A stretch of DNA of 64,000 nucleotides from Albitalea sp966211955 (GTDB taxonomy: Bacteria; Pseudomonadota; Gammaproteobacteria; Burkholderiales; Burkholderiaceae_C): positions 62,001 through 126,000 of the forward strand of contig CBIHOF010000013.1 in the NCBI GenBank assembly GCA_966211955.1. Reading direction: 5' to 3'. The notes under the pieces are model-generated. The model did not search any database. It was given only the letters and a program-made list of their open reading frames with translations, and was not told the DNA's origin. Positions 32,448 to 40,922 of this stretch are shown here, piece by piece; position 1 is the stretch's first letter, and the number at the start of each line of letters is the position of its first letter. The translations under genes and the position numbers were made by a program.

Positions 32448-33542
32448 ATGAAGGCAAGCACCCTCGCCCTTCTCGCCAGCCTGGCTTTCGCCTGCGGCCA
32501 GGCATGGGCGGACAACCTCATCATCGGCCAGGTCGCCGAGCTGTCGGGCCAGGATGTCGCCGCGGAGAACGTGGCAGGCGCCCGGCTGTGGTTCGACCAC
32601 GTGAACAAGGGCGGCCGCGAGCCGCACAAGTTCATCCTCAAGCAGTACGACGACAAGCGCGACCCCAAGCTCACGCTCGACTACACGCGCCAGCTGGTGC
32701 AGTCGGACAACGCCATTGCGCTGTTCGGCTACCGAAGCACGCCCTCGCTGGAGGCTGTGTCAAAGGAGCTCGACGCGATGAACATCGCGCTCGTGGCACC
32801 CTTCAACGGCGCGGAATCGGTACGCAAGAACGCGAAGAACGGCTTCTTCCTGCGCGGAACCTACCGCGACGAGGCTCGCCGGCTGGTGGACCAGCTCGTG
32901 TCGGTGGGCATCCGCCGGGTCGCGATCGTCTACCAGCAGGACGCCTTCGGCAAGGAAGGCCTGGAGGGCTACCAGGCAGCGCTGAAGGCGCGCGGCGTCG
33001 AGGCGGTGGCCGCCTTCGACTACGACCGCAAGACGCTGGACGTCTCGCAGGCCGTGGCCGGCTTGCTCAAGGTGGAGCCGGCCGCGGCGCTCATGGCTTG
33101 CACGCCCAAGGCCTGCGCCAGCATCATCCGCAGCGTCCGCGAGACCAACCGCACCATGCTGATCGGCGTGCTGTCCAACGCGGTGAATGACGAGTTCGTC
33201 AAGTCGGTGTCGGCCAACGGCCGAGGCGTGATGATGAGCCAGGTCATGCCCTACCCGTGGAATGTGGCTTCGCCCATCGTGCGCGAATTCAACCGGCTGA
33301 ATGCATCCAGCGGACAGGCGCCGGCGCCGGTGTCGTACGCAAGCCTCGAAGGCTTCGCGGCGGCGCGACTCCTGACCGAAGCGGTGCACCGTGCGGGCAC
33401 CAGGCCGACGCGCGAAGGCATCATCAACGCGCTGCGCGGCATGAAGAACTTCGACCTCGGCGGCATCTACTTCAACCCCGAGGGGCAGCATTACTTCACC
33501 GAGGTGACCACGCTCGGCAAGGACGGCAAGATCGTCCGTTGA
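32448..33542 (+). CDS. Branched-chain amino acid ABC-type substrate-binding protein
   Basis: 364 codons from the ATG at 32448, with GGAGGAG eight bases before it. A signal peptide (MKASTLALLASLAFACGQAWA) leads into a type I periplasmic binding protein: NLIIGQVAELSGQDVAAEN, GARLWFDHVNKGG, LFGYRSTPSLEAV, VAIVYQQDAFGKEGLEGYQAAL, and a C-terminal LRGMKNFDLGGIYFNPEG. No permease or ATPase gene is adjacent, so this is another solitary binding protein. It lies between a LysR gene (same strand, 121 bp upstream) and an AraC gene (convergent). Confidence 0.85.
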   Translation: MKASTLALLASLAFACGQAWADNLIIGQVAELSGQDVAAENVAGARLWFDHVNKGGREPHKFILKQYDDKRDPKLTLDYTRQLVQSDNAIALFGYRSTPSLEAVSKELDAMNIALVAPFNGAESVRKNAKNGFFLRGTYRDEARRLVDQLVSVGIRRVAIVYQQDAFGKEGLEGYQAALKARGVEAVAAFDYDRKTLDVSQAVAGLLKVEPAAALMACTPKACASIIRSVRETNRTMLIGVLSNAVNDEFVKSVSANGRGVMMSQVMPYPWNVASPIVREFNRLNASSGQAPAPVSYASLEGFAAARLLTEAVHRAGTRPTREGIINALRGMKNFDLGGIYFNPEGQHYFTEVTTLGKDGKIVR

Positions 33543-33554
33543 TGCGCATGTGCG

Positions 33555-34472
33555 TCAAGCGGCCTGCGGCAGCGCGCCGCGCGATTCCCGGCTGGCGCGC
33601 CAGCCGCTCGGCGACTGCCCTGTCTCGCGCTGGAAGAAGCGCGTGAAGTACGCCGGGTCGGCAAAGCCCAGGCCCAGGCCGATCTGCTTGACACTCAAGG
33701 TGGTATAGGCCAGTTCGCGCTGCGCCTCGAGCACGATGCGTGCGTTCATCACTGCCAGCGCCGAGTGCCCGAGCACGCGGTGGCACACCCGGTTTAACTG
33801 GGTGGGCGTGATGTTCAGCTCGCGGGCGCAGTCTGACAGCCTCGCCTGCTCGCGAAACCGCCGCTCCACCAGGGCTCGATAGCGCTTCACATGCTCGATG
33901 GCGCGGTCGCCCTGTGCTTCGCCGGCCACGCTCACGCCGAATGCCCGCTGCAAGGCGAGCACCAAGCGCAGCAAGGCGGCGTCGATGGCCAGCGAGCGCC
34001 AGGGTGCGCTCGCCGCGAACTCCTCGCGCAGCGCCATGGCCGCGGCGTCGATGCCGGCGACGTGTGCGTCGGGCAGCGGCTCATGGCGCAGCCGCAAGGC
34101 TTGCTCCTGCAGCGAAGGCTCGTGCGCCAGCAAGTCGCGCAGGTGCTGCTCCAGCACGGTGAACACCATGCCGTCGACCCGGCGTGAGAAGCTGAAGCCG
34201 TGCGCCGACAAGGCAGGCACCGTCACCACGCAAGGCCCCTGCATGCGCCGGCTGGCGCCTTCGGCCAGCACCTCCACCCGACCGCGGCGGATGTACAGAA
34301 TTTGAAACAGCGCCTCGTGCCGGTGAGGCTTGATTTCCCAGTCGTTCACCTGGCTGCGGGCGGCAATGGATTCGACGTGCAGCCAGTCGACATCCAGCGC
34401 TCGGCCGTGCTCACCGTACAGGGCGTAGGTGGGAAGCTGGACGGGCGACTTGCGGGTGGACGATCGGTGCAT
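33555..34472 (-). CDS. AraC-family regulator of 4-hydroxybenzoate use (PobR-type)
   Basis: 305 codons from the ATG at 34472. An N-terminal cupin-like effector domain (EIKPHRHEALFQILYIRRGRVEV) precedes an AraC-type double helix-turn-helix (LSDCARELNITPTQLNRVCHRVLGHSA, then SVKQIGLGLGFADPAYFTRFFQRETGQSPSGWR). It is divergent from pobA with 95 bp between start codons. AraC-family PobR/PobC proteins next to pobA activate it in response to 4-hydroxybenzoate, so the same role is inferred here. Confidence 0.88.
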   Translation of the reverse strand: MHRSSTRKSPVQLPTYALYGEHGRALDVDWLHVESIAARSQVNDWEIKPHRHEALFQILYIRRGRVEVLAEGASRRMQGPCVVTVPALSAHGFSFSRRVDGMVFTVLEQHLRDLLAHEPSLQEQALRLRHEPLPDAHVAGIDAAAMALREEFAASAPWRSLAIDAALLRLVLALQRAFGVSVAGEAQGDRAIEHVKRYRALVERRFREQARLSDCARELNITPTQLNRVCHRVLGHSALAVMNARIVLEAQRELAYTTLSVKQIGLGLGFADPAYFTRFFQRETGQSPSGWRASRESRGALPQAA

Positions 34473-34567
34473 GTTCGAATTGTGCAAGCCGCAGCGCGTT
34501 CCGTCCATTGAACCCCGCTGGCGCCGGCCCTAAGCTGGCGGCTTCAAAGCTGTCTCAAAGGTGCCTC

Positions 34568-35746
34568 ATGCGAACCCAGGTCGCCATCATCGGTGCCGGC
34601 CCCTCGGGGCTTCTGCTCGGCCAGCTCCTGACCCGCGCCGGCATTGCCAACGTCATCGTGGAGCGGCAAAGCGCCGACTACGTGCTCGGGCGCATCCGTG
34701 CCGGCGTGCTCGAACAGACCACCGCCGACCTGCTCGACGAAGCCGGCGTCGGCGAACGCATGCACCGCGAAGGCCTGGTGCATGGCGGCGTGGAGCTCGC
34801 CTTCGATGGCGAACGCCACCGCATCGACCTGAACGGTCTCACCGGCGGCCGGCAGGTCATCGTCTACGGCCAGACCGAGGTAACGCGCGACCTGATGCAG
34901 GCTCGCGCCAGCCTCGATGCAAAGACTTTCTACGAGGCGAAGGACGTGAGCGTGCACGGCTTCGAGGGCCGCTCGCCCAGCGTGCACTTTCGCCACGATG
35001 GCCAGTTGCACGAACTGCAGTGCGACTTCATTGCCGGCTGCGATGGCTATCACGGCGTGAGCCGGGCGAGCGTGCCGCAAGCCGCCCTGACCACGCACGA
35101 ACGCATCTACCCCTTTGGCTGGCTGGGCGTGCTGAGCGAGACGCCGCCGGTGTCCGATGAGCTGATCTACTCCAACCACGAGCGCGGGTTTGCACTGTGC
35201 TCGATGCGCTCGGCCACGCGCAGCCGCTACTACGTCCAGTGCTCGCTCGACGATCGCCCCGAGCAGTGGAGCGACGACGCCTTCTGGGACGAACTGCGAC
35301 GCCGGCTCGACCCGCGGGCTGCCGAGACCATCGTCACCGGGCCGTCCATCGAGAAGAGCATCGCGCCGCTGCGCAGCTTCGTCGCCGAGCCAATGCGCTT
35401 CGGCCGGCTCTTCCTCGCGGGCGACGCGGCGCACATCGTGCCGCCCACGGGGGCCAAGGGGCTGAACCTCGCGGCGTCGGACGTGCGCTACTTGTCGCGC
35501 GCCTTCATCGAGCACTATGCCGAGCGCAGCGATGCGGGCATCGACCACTACTCCGACCGCTGCCTGCGCCGTGTGTGGAAGGCGTCGCGCTTCTCGTGGT
35601 GGTTCACGAGCCTGATGCACCAGTTTCCCGATGCCGGCAGCATCGGCCAGAAGCTGCAGCACGCCGAGCTCGATTACCTCGTGGGCAGCCGGGCCGCGTC
35701 GACATCGATGGCCGAAAACTACGTGGGGCTGCCCTTCGAGGATTGA
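34568..35746 (+). CDS. pobA: 4-hydroxybenzoate 3-monooxygenase
   Basis: 392 codons from the ATG at 34568, the family's usual length of about 394. FAD-binding IIGAGPSGLLLGQLLTRAG, the DG motif GCDGYHGVSR, and GDAAHIVPPTGAKGLNLAASDV are all present. Also typical are VERQSADYVLGRIRAGVLEQTT and the Tyr-containing active-site stretch. It hydroxylates 4-hydroxybenzoate to protocatechuate with NADPH and oxygen, feeding ring cleavage; the later genes are not in this window. It is divergent from the AraC regulator. Confidence 0.95.
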   Translation: MRTQVAIIGAGPSGLLLGQLLTRAGIANVIVERQSADYVLGRIRAGVLEQTTADLLDEAGVGERMHREGLVHGGVELAFDGERHRIDLNGLTGGRQVIVYGQTEVTRDLMQARASLDAKTFYEAKDVSVHGFEGRSPSVHFRHDGQLHELQCDFIAGCDGYHGVSRASVPQAALTTHERIYPFGWLGVLSETPPVSDELIYSNHERGFALCSMRSATRSRYYVQCSLDDRPEQWSDDAFWDELRRRLDPRAAETIVTGPSIEKSIAPLRSFVAEPMRFGRLFLAGDAAHIVPPTGAKGLNLAASDVRYLSRAFIEHYAERSDAGIDHYSDRCLRRVWKASRFSWWFTSLMHQFPDAGSIGQKLQHAELDYLVGSRAASTSMAENYVGLPFED

Positions 35747-35789
35747 ATCGCCTCGGCCTCCTGGCGGCGATGCTGGCGGCACGACGCCA

Positions 35790-36686
35790 TCACCGTGGAC
35801 GACCACCAGTCGCAGCGTCGAAAGCCGCCAGCGCCTTGGCGATGCCTGCCCTGCCCGCATCGGTCGACCCGAGCAAGGGCGGGCGCACCGTGTCAGCGAT
35901 GAGGCCGCGCGCGCCCAGGGCCGCCTTGACGAGCGCCGGGTTCGGCTCCGCGAACATCGCGTCGATCAGGGGTCGAAGTGCATGCTGCAACTTGCGTGCG
36001 TCGTCGATGCGGCCATCGCGCACCGCCTCGAACATCGCGACGAAAGCTTCAGGGCAGGCGTTGGCTGCAGCGGTGATGGCGCCGGTGCCGCCCAGGCACA
36101 GCGTCGAGAAGACCTGGGCGTCTTCCCCTGCGAGCACCGCGAGCCGACCGTCCTCGATGAGGGCCTGCGTCTTCGCCGCGGAGCCGCCGCAGTCCTTGAT
36201 GCCCACGATGTTCCCGTGCGCGGCCAGGGTGAGGATGGTGGGCAGCTCCAACGCCACGGCGGCACGGTACGGAATGTCATAAAGCAGGAACGGCGCACGA
36301 GACAGGTCCGCGAGCCGCTGGAAGTGTTCTACCAGCGCCGCCTGCGAAGGCCGTGCATACGGCGGCGGCGCGCTGATCACGCCGGCCAGTGGCAGGCCGT
36401 TGAACACCGCCAGTCGTTCATGCAAGCGACCGACATGGTTGCCACCCAGCCCCGCCACCACCGGCATGCCGCCGGCTTCACTCAGGATGGTGTCGAGCAC
36501 GGCGGCCTGCTCCGACTCGTCAAGCGACCATGGCTCGCCGGTGGAACCAAGCGCCACGATGCCCTTCACTCTTGCGGCCTTCAGGCTCGCCACCAGGCGC
36601 TTGAGCGCTGCATGGTCCACCGAATGCTCAGACGTTTCCGTGAACGGAGTCACGATCGCCACCCACACACCACTGCCATCGAACAT
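35790..36686 (-). CDS. DapA/N-acetylneuraminate lyase family aldolase
   Basis: 298 codons, the normal length of the family. The start GVWVAIVTPFT, the pyruvate carboxylate-binding GSTGEPWSL, the proton-relay Tyr in LLYDIPYR and the Schiff-base Lys in VGIKDCGG are all visible. AEPNPALVKAAL near the end matches 4-hydroxy-tetrahydrodipicolinate synthases. Because essential dapA is usually placed with other housekeeping genes, a catabolic aldolase of the same fold is also possible. It is convergent with pobA and divergent from the chemoreceptor. Confidence 0.82.
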   Translation of the reverse strand: MFDGSGVWVAIVTPFTETSEHSVDHAALKRLVASLKAARVKGIVALGSTGEPWSLDESEQAAVLDTILSEAGGMPVVAGLGGNHVGRLHERLAVFNGLPLAGVISAPPPYARPSQAALVEHFQRLADLSRAPFLLYDIPYRAAVALELPTILTLAAHGNIVGIKDCGGSAAKTQALIEDGRLAVLAGEDAQVFSTLCLGGTGAITAAANACPEAFVAMFEAVRDGRIDDARKLQHALRPLIDAMFAEPNPALVKAALGARGLIADTVRPPLLGSTDAGRAGIAKALAAFDAATGGRPR

Positions 36687-37004
36687 TGCCAGATCTCCAG
36701 GTTTGTACCGGATGGAAACGCGTCGAACGGGCGGCGGGTGAAACGAGGCTGGTGCGGCTGGCCGCGGGGCTCGCAGTGTTCCGTCGCTTGTCCGACGGAA
36801 CAGCTGCCCCGGTCAGACAAGCGGCTGTTTTTTGGATTTAGGCAGCGCCCGCGCAATGCCGGCATCCAGCGCCACGGCGATGCGTGGGCGATGAAGCGAC
36901 GGGGTTGCGCAGCGTGCCATGCGCGGCAGTATAGGGTTCTCGCGACGCTCAAGCTTGCGGCATTCGAGCCGAAGACCTCTCGATACGATATCCCGGAGAG
37001 CGGC
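36687..37004. other. 318-bp intergenic region with an orphan stem-loop and intrinsic terminator
   Basis: No open frame of interest lies here. It contains an exact 10-bp dyad TGTTCCGTCG/CGACGGAACA (36777-36802) around a 6-base loop and, overlapping its end, a second stem followed by six Ts. The remainder, up to the chemoreceptor start at 37005, should hold that gene's promoter and a GGAGAG ribosome-binding site. The divergent DapA-like gene must also be transcribed from here. Confidence 0.6.
36801..36833 (+). terminator. Orphan rho-independent terminator
   Basis: CAGCTGC (36801-36807) pairs with GCGGCTG (36821-36827, one mismatch), followed by TTTTTT (36828-36833), the form of an intrinsic terminator reading rightward. 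No plus-strand gene ends before it, because the upstream gene runs the other way. It may end a small RNA, or act as an attenuator in the leader of the chemoreceptor mRNA. Confidence 0.55.
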
Positions 37005-38087
37005 ATGCTTTCAAACTTCAAGATGCGAAGCTTGCTGATGATTGGCATGCTGATCGTGCTGTGCTTCACGTTTGCGGCCGTGGCGCTGGCATTGGGCGAC
37101 CCGTCCGCCCGCGGCTGGGCCTGGGGGCTGGCCGCCATGGCCCTGTTGTGCGGCGTGGCCTGCGTGGTGCTGGTCGGCCGCGCCATCGACGAACCACTGG
37201 CCGAGGCCATCCTCATTGCCGAGACCGTGGCCTCGGGCGACCTGAGCCAGGAGTTCCACAGCGAGCGCGGCGGCGAATTCGGCCGCCTGCTCGGCGTGCT
37301 GGGCGACATGGAAGACACGCTCACGGACCTCGTGACCCGCATCAAGGGCACGACCGATGCCATCGCCGACGCCTCCAGTCAGATCGACGGCGGCAACGCC
37401 GCGATCTCCCAGCGCACCGAGGAGCAGGCGAGCGCCTTGCGCCAGACGGCCACGAGCATGCGCGAGCTGACCTCGGTGGTGCGTCGCAACGCAGAGCGCG
37501 CCCGTTCGGCCAGCGGCCTGGCGCAGAACGCCTCGGGCGTTGCCGAGCGCGGCGGCAATGTGGTCGAGCGCGTGGTGACCACCATGGACTCGATCAGCGT
37601 GAGCTCCAAGCGCATCGTGGACATCATCGAGGTGATCGAAGGCATTGCCTTCCAGACCAACATCCTCGCGCTCAATGCGGCGGTGGAAGCCGCCCGGGCC
37701 GGCGAGCAGGGCCGCGGTTTCGCAGTGGTGGCGGGCGAGGTGCAGAGCCTTGCGAAGAAGAGCGCCACGGCTGCGAAGGAAATCAAGCACCTCATCATGG
37801 ACGCCGTGCAGCACGTGCAGGACGGCTCCGAGCTCGTGCGCCAGGCCGGCGGCACCATGCAGGAGATCGTGAAGGAAGTGCGCGGCGTCAACGACATCCT
37901 GGGCGAGATCTCGTCCACCCTCGTTCACCAGAGCGATTCCATCGACCAGGTGAGCGGCGCCGTCGAGCACATGGACCGCGTCACGCAGGACAACGCGGCG
38001 CTGGTCAAGCACGCGGCCACGGCGTCGTCGGACATGGCCACGCAGGCACAAGGCCTGAAGGAACTGGTGGGCGCGTTCAAGTTGTGA
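37005..38087 (+). CDS. Methyl-accepting chemotaxis protein without a periplasmic sensor domain
   Basis: 360 codons from the ATG at 37005. Two membrane segments (LLMIGMLIVLCFTFAAVALAL and GLAAMALLCGVACVVLVG) are separated by only about nine residues, so there is no ligand-binding domain. A HAMP-like stretch follows (DEPLAEAILIAETVASGDLSQEF). The signalling hairpin tip is canonical: GIAFQTNILALNAAVEAARAGEQGRGFAVVAGEVQSLA. It should couple to CheA/CheW. There is no C-terminal CheR pentapeptide. Its TGA overlaps the GTG of the next gene (GTGA), coupling it to an EAL protein. Confidence 0.9.
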   Translation: MLSNFKMRSLLMIGMLIVLCFTFAAVALALGDPSARGWAWGLAAMALLCGVACVVLVGRAIDEPLAEAILIAETVASGDLSQEFHSERGGEFGRLLGVLGDMEDTLTDLVTRIKGTTDAIADASSQIDGGNAAISQRTEEQASALRQTATSMRELTSVVRRNAERARSASGLAQNASGVAERGGNVVERVVTTMDSISVSSKRIVDIIEVIEGIAFQTNILALNAAVEAARAGEQGRGFAVVAGEVQSLAKKSATAAKEIKHLIMDAVQHVQDGSELVRQAGGTMQEIVKEVRGVNDILGEISSTLVHQSDSIDQVSGAVEHMDRVTQDNAALVKHAATASSDMATQAQGLKELVGAFKL

Positions 38088-39406
38088 GCGCGCGACCCGT
38101 CGCCGCATCTGCTGTATCTGCCGTGTCCGCCCTTGCCCTGCCCGCCGCCACCGACAGTTTCGAGCACCTGATCGCTCGCCTGCGCGAGGAAGACGGCCGC
38201 ATCGTTGCGCAGCGCGAAGGGCTCTTCTTCCAGAGCGCGTTCCAGCCGATCTACAGCCTCTCGCACGGCCGCGTGGTGGGCCACGAGGCACTGCTGCGCG
38301 CGCGCAATGCCAACGGCGCACTCGTGCCGCCGCCCGATGTGTTTCGAAGCAACTCCTTCACCGAGCTGCTGTGGCGCGACCGCACGGCACGCATGGTGCA
38401 CATGGCCAACTACTTTCGCCAGGCGCCCGACGACCAGTGGGTCTTCATCAACGTCCACCCCGATGTGTTTGCCTATGGCATGGGAGGCCCGGCGGATGGC
38501 TTCTCGACGCGGCTGCGCCAGCACTTCGGCTACGACCCGAGCCACATCGTCATCGAGGTGACCGAGGAGGTCGCCAACAATGCTGCGCAGTTCGACGCGG
38601 CCATCGCCAATGCGCGCGCCGTGGGCTGCCTGATCGCGATCGACGACTTCGGCGCGGGGCATTCCAACTTCGACCGCGTCTGGCGCTGGCGCCCCGAGAT
38701 CGTCAAGCTCGACCGCAGCCTGGTGGCGCGGGCGGCACAGGACACGCAGGCCCGCCGCGTGATCGTGCAGATGGTGTCGCTGCTGCACGAGTGCGGCGCG
38801 CTGGTGCTGATGGAAGGCGTGGAGACCATGGCCGAGGCGGTTGTCGCGCTCGAGGCCGACGTGGACATGGTGCAGGGCTATCTCTTCGGCCGGCCCCTGC
38901 CCGACCTCACGCTGCCATCACGCGCCTGCCAGGCGCTCGAAGATGCGTGGCATCTGTTCGACCGCGGCTGGCGCGAGGACAAGGACAAGTACCGCGAAAG
39001 GACGGCGCCCTATCTCAACGGCATCTGGCAGGCCAGCATGCTGCTTCAAGGCGGGCGCGGCATGGACGACGCCTGCAAGCCATTCCTCTCGCTGGAACAG
39101 GCCGATGTCTGCTACCTGCTCGGACCAGACGGCCGCCAGGTCGGGTCGCACGTGTGGACGGGCTCGCGCGACGGTGTCCGCACGTTCGCGCCGCTTCAGG
39201 ATTCCGATGGCGCCCGCTGGGGCCGCAGGCCCTACTTCCGCCGCGCGGTCGATGGCCTGGGCAAGGTGCAGATCACGCGGCCCTATCGCACGCTGCACGG
39301 CGGCGGGCTGTGCGTGACGGTGTCCACCGCCTTCCACATGCCCAATGAGAACGGCCAGCGGCAGCTCCACGTGATCTGTGGAGACGTCCGCTGGCCGAGG
39401 TCGTGA
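38084..39406 (+). CDS. EAL-domain protein with C-terminal YkuI-like sensor domain
   Basis: 440 codons with a GTG start at 38084 that overlaps the chemoreceptor stop. The EAL domain (about residues 40-280) has GHEALLRAR, FINVHPDVF, VIEVTEEVANN, AIDDFGAGHSNFD, EIVKLDRSLV, MEGVETMAEA and VQGYLFGRPLP, so the metal-binding residues for c-di-GMP hydrolysis look intact. The C-terminal 140 residues (QADVCYLLGPDGRQVGSHVW, then RPYFRRAVDGLGKVQITRPYRTL) resemble the PAS/Cache-like YkuI C-terminal domain. There is no membrane segment. Coupling with a chemoreceptor suggests that c-di-GMP turnover is tied to chemotactic signalling. Confidence 0.88.
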   Translation: MSARPVAASAVSAVSALALPAATDSFEHLIARLREEDGRIVAQREGLFFQSAFQPIYSLSHGRVVGHEALLRARNANGALVPPPDVFRSNSFTELLWRDRTARMVHMANYFRQAPDDQWVFINVHPDVFAYGMGGPADGFSTRLRQHFGYDPSHIVIEVTEEVANNAAQFDAAIANARAVGCLIAIDDFGAGHSNFDRVWRWRPEIVKLDRSLVARAAQDTQARRVIVQMVSLLHECGALVLMEGVETMAEAVVALEADVDMVQGYLFGRPLPDLTLPSRACQALEDAWHLFDRGWREDKDKYRERTAPYLNGIWQASMLLQGGRGMDDACKPFLSLEQADVCYLLGPDGRQVGSHVWTGSRDGVRTFAPLQDSDGARWGRRPYFRRAVDGLGKVQITRPYRTLHGGGLCVTVSTAFHMPNENGQRQLHVICGDVRWPRS

Positions 39407-39440
39407 GCACGCCCGAAGCCGTGCTCGTGTCTGGCACGCG

Positions 39441-40025
39441 TCAGGCAGCGCGGCGGCGCGCCAACCAACCCATCACGCCGAGGCCGGCGAGCATCAGCGC
39501 GTAGGTTTCAGGTTCCGGCACGGCCGACACCGTGGTCACGAGGCTGACGCTGGACGTGGCCAGCGAGCGCACGTGCAGGCCGGCGGCGATGTCGCCGGAG
39601 TCGAAGCTGCCCAGCAGCGCTCCGGTGATCAGGAAGCTGGCGCTCTCGCCGTTGTTGATGCCGTTGACCGGCGGGCCCTTGCCGCCATCAGAGTCGAAGG
39701 CGGCGTCGGACACGAAGCCGACGCTGACGCCGCCAGGCAACGAGCCGGGGCTGGCGCCGGGTGCGAAGAGCACCGTGCCCGTGCCGCCGGAGAAGGATGC
39801 GCCCATGCCGGCGCCCAGGTCGAAATACACCTCGGCCACGTACCCCGTGCCGCCGTTGGTGACGGTGAACAAGCTGCCGTCCCAGTTCCAGGTGATGCTG
39901 GACGTGGCCTGCGCGCAATCGCTCGCAATGCCTGAGATGCACTCGAAGGTGGCGGCCTGTGATGCCGACGCGCCGACCGCGAGTGCGGCGGCGAGTATGG
40001 CCTGTCGGATGGAGAGCTGCTTCAT
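39441..40025 (-). CDS. PEP-CTERM sorting-signal exported protein
   Basis: 194 codons from the ATG at 40025. A signal peptide (QAILAAALAVGASASQA) is followed by a Gly/Ser-rich mature part with two cysteines near its start (FECISGIASDCAQ). The C-terminus carries the PEP-CTERM signal VPEPETYALMLAGLGVMGWLARRR: the PEP motif, a membrane helix and a basic end. Such proteins are processed by an exosortase and are often tied to exopolysaccharide or surface structures. No exosortase gene is in the window. It is divergent from the ECF sigma factor gene. Confidence 0.9.
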   Translation of the reverse strand: MKQLSIRQAILAAALAVGASASQAATFECISGIASDCAQATSSITWNWDGSLFTVTNGGTGYVAEVYFDLGAGMGASFSGGTGTVLFAPGASPGSLPGGVSVGFVSDAAFDSDGGKGPPVNGINNGESASFLITGALLGSFDSGDIAAGLHVRSLATSSVSLVTTVSAVPEPETYALMLAGLGVMGWLARRRAA

Positions 40026-40298
40026 TTGGGACCCCCGGACTTGGTGTTTGGACGAGACCGGATTGTCATGGGAATATTTTCCCAGACCACCCCTCGATCC
40101 CGGGGCCCCCCCTAGATTGACACGGGGAAATTCGTCCCAAGCCGAGTCAGTTCGCGCCATCGGACCGTGTCATTACGTACTGATAAGCGCCCCCACTCAT
40201 CCGCGGGGCAAGTAACAAACGCACTCAGCCTCGCGCGAAGCTGCGGCGTAAGCTGCGCGCGTCCACTTGGCAAAGACACAAACACTCGGAGGGGACAC
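40026..40298. promoter_or_regulatory. Divergent promoter region of PEP-CTERM and sigma-factor genes
   Basis: This 273-bp gap holds no gene. An exact 6-bp dyad TGGGAA/TTCCCA with loop TATT lies at 40069-40084, in the leader of the PEP-CTERM gene. No clear -24/-12 (sigma-54) or sigma-70 promoter could be assigned. A strong CGGAGGGG ribosome-binding site precedes the GTG start of the sigma factor. Confidence 0.4.
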
Positions 40299-40922
40299 GT
40301 GGAAGAGCTGTCGAACGGCGCGCAGGCCTATGGCCCTGTCACCCAGCTGCTGCGGCGCTGGACGAATGGCGACGATGCCGCCTTCCACCGCGTCGTGCCG
40401 CTGGTCTACAAGGAGCTGCAACGCCTGGCTGGCCGCCACCTCGGCCACGAGCGCGATGGCCACACGCTGCAGCGCACGGGCCTCGTGCACGAGGTGTTCA
40501 TTCGCCTGTCCAAGGGCAGCGACATGCAGTGGCAGTCGCGCGCACAGTTCTTCGGCCTGGCATCCCGGCTCATGCGCCACATCCTGGTCGACCACGCCCG
40601 CGCACGGCTGGCCGACAAGCGCGGCGCCGGTGCGCAGGTGGTGTCGCTGGACGAACTTGAAAACGTGCCCGTCGAGCCGTCCGCCGGGGACCGGCTCGAC
40701 GTGCTCGCGCTGGACAAGGCCCTGCAAAGACTCGAGCAGCTCGACCCGCGGCAAAGCGAGGTCATCGAGATGCGCTTCTTCGGCGGCCTGAGCGTGGAAG
40801 AGACGGCCACGGCACTGGAGATCTCGCCGGCCACCGTCAAGCGCGAGTGGGCATGCGGGCGGGCCTGGCTGCTGCGAGAACTCGGCGGCGGCGCAGCCCG
40901 CGCCGCCCCGCAACCCGCATGA
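40299..40922 (+). CDS. ECF-type RNA polymerase sigma factor (kinase-associated group)
   Basis: 207 codons with a GTG start at 40299, chosen because of the CGGAGGGG ribosome-binding site just before it. Region 2 (LVYKELQRLAGRHLGHERDGHTLQRTGLVHEVFIRL) and region 4 (LEQLDPRQSEVIEMRFFGGLSVEETATALEISPATVKREWACGRAWLLREL) are present. The sequence is that of the ECF group encoded beside Ser/Thr protein kinases. Its stop overlaps the kinase start (ATGA). In these pairs the kinase is thought to activate the sigma factor by phosphorylation. No anti-sigma gene is adjacent. Confidence 0.9.
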   Translation: MEELSNGAQAYGPVTQLLRRWTNGDDAAFHRVVPLVYKELQRLAGRHLGHERDGHTLQRTGLVHEVFIRLSKGSDMQWQSRAQFFGLASRLMRHILVDHARARLADKRGAGAQVVSLDELENVPVEPSAGDRLDVLALDKALQRLEQLDPRQSEVIEMRFFGGLSVEETATALEISPATVKREWACGRAWLLRELGGGAARAAPQPA

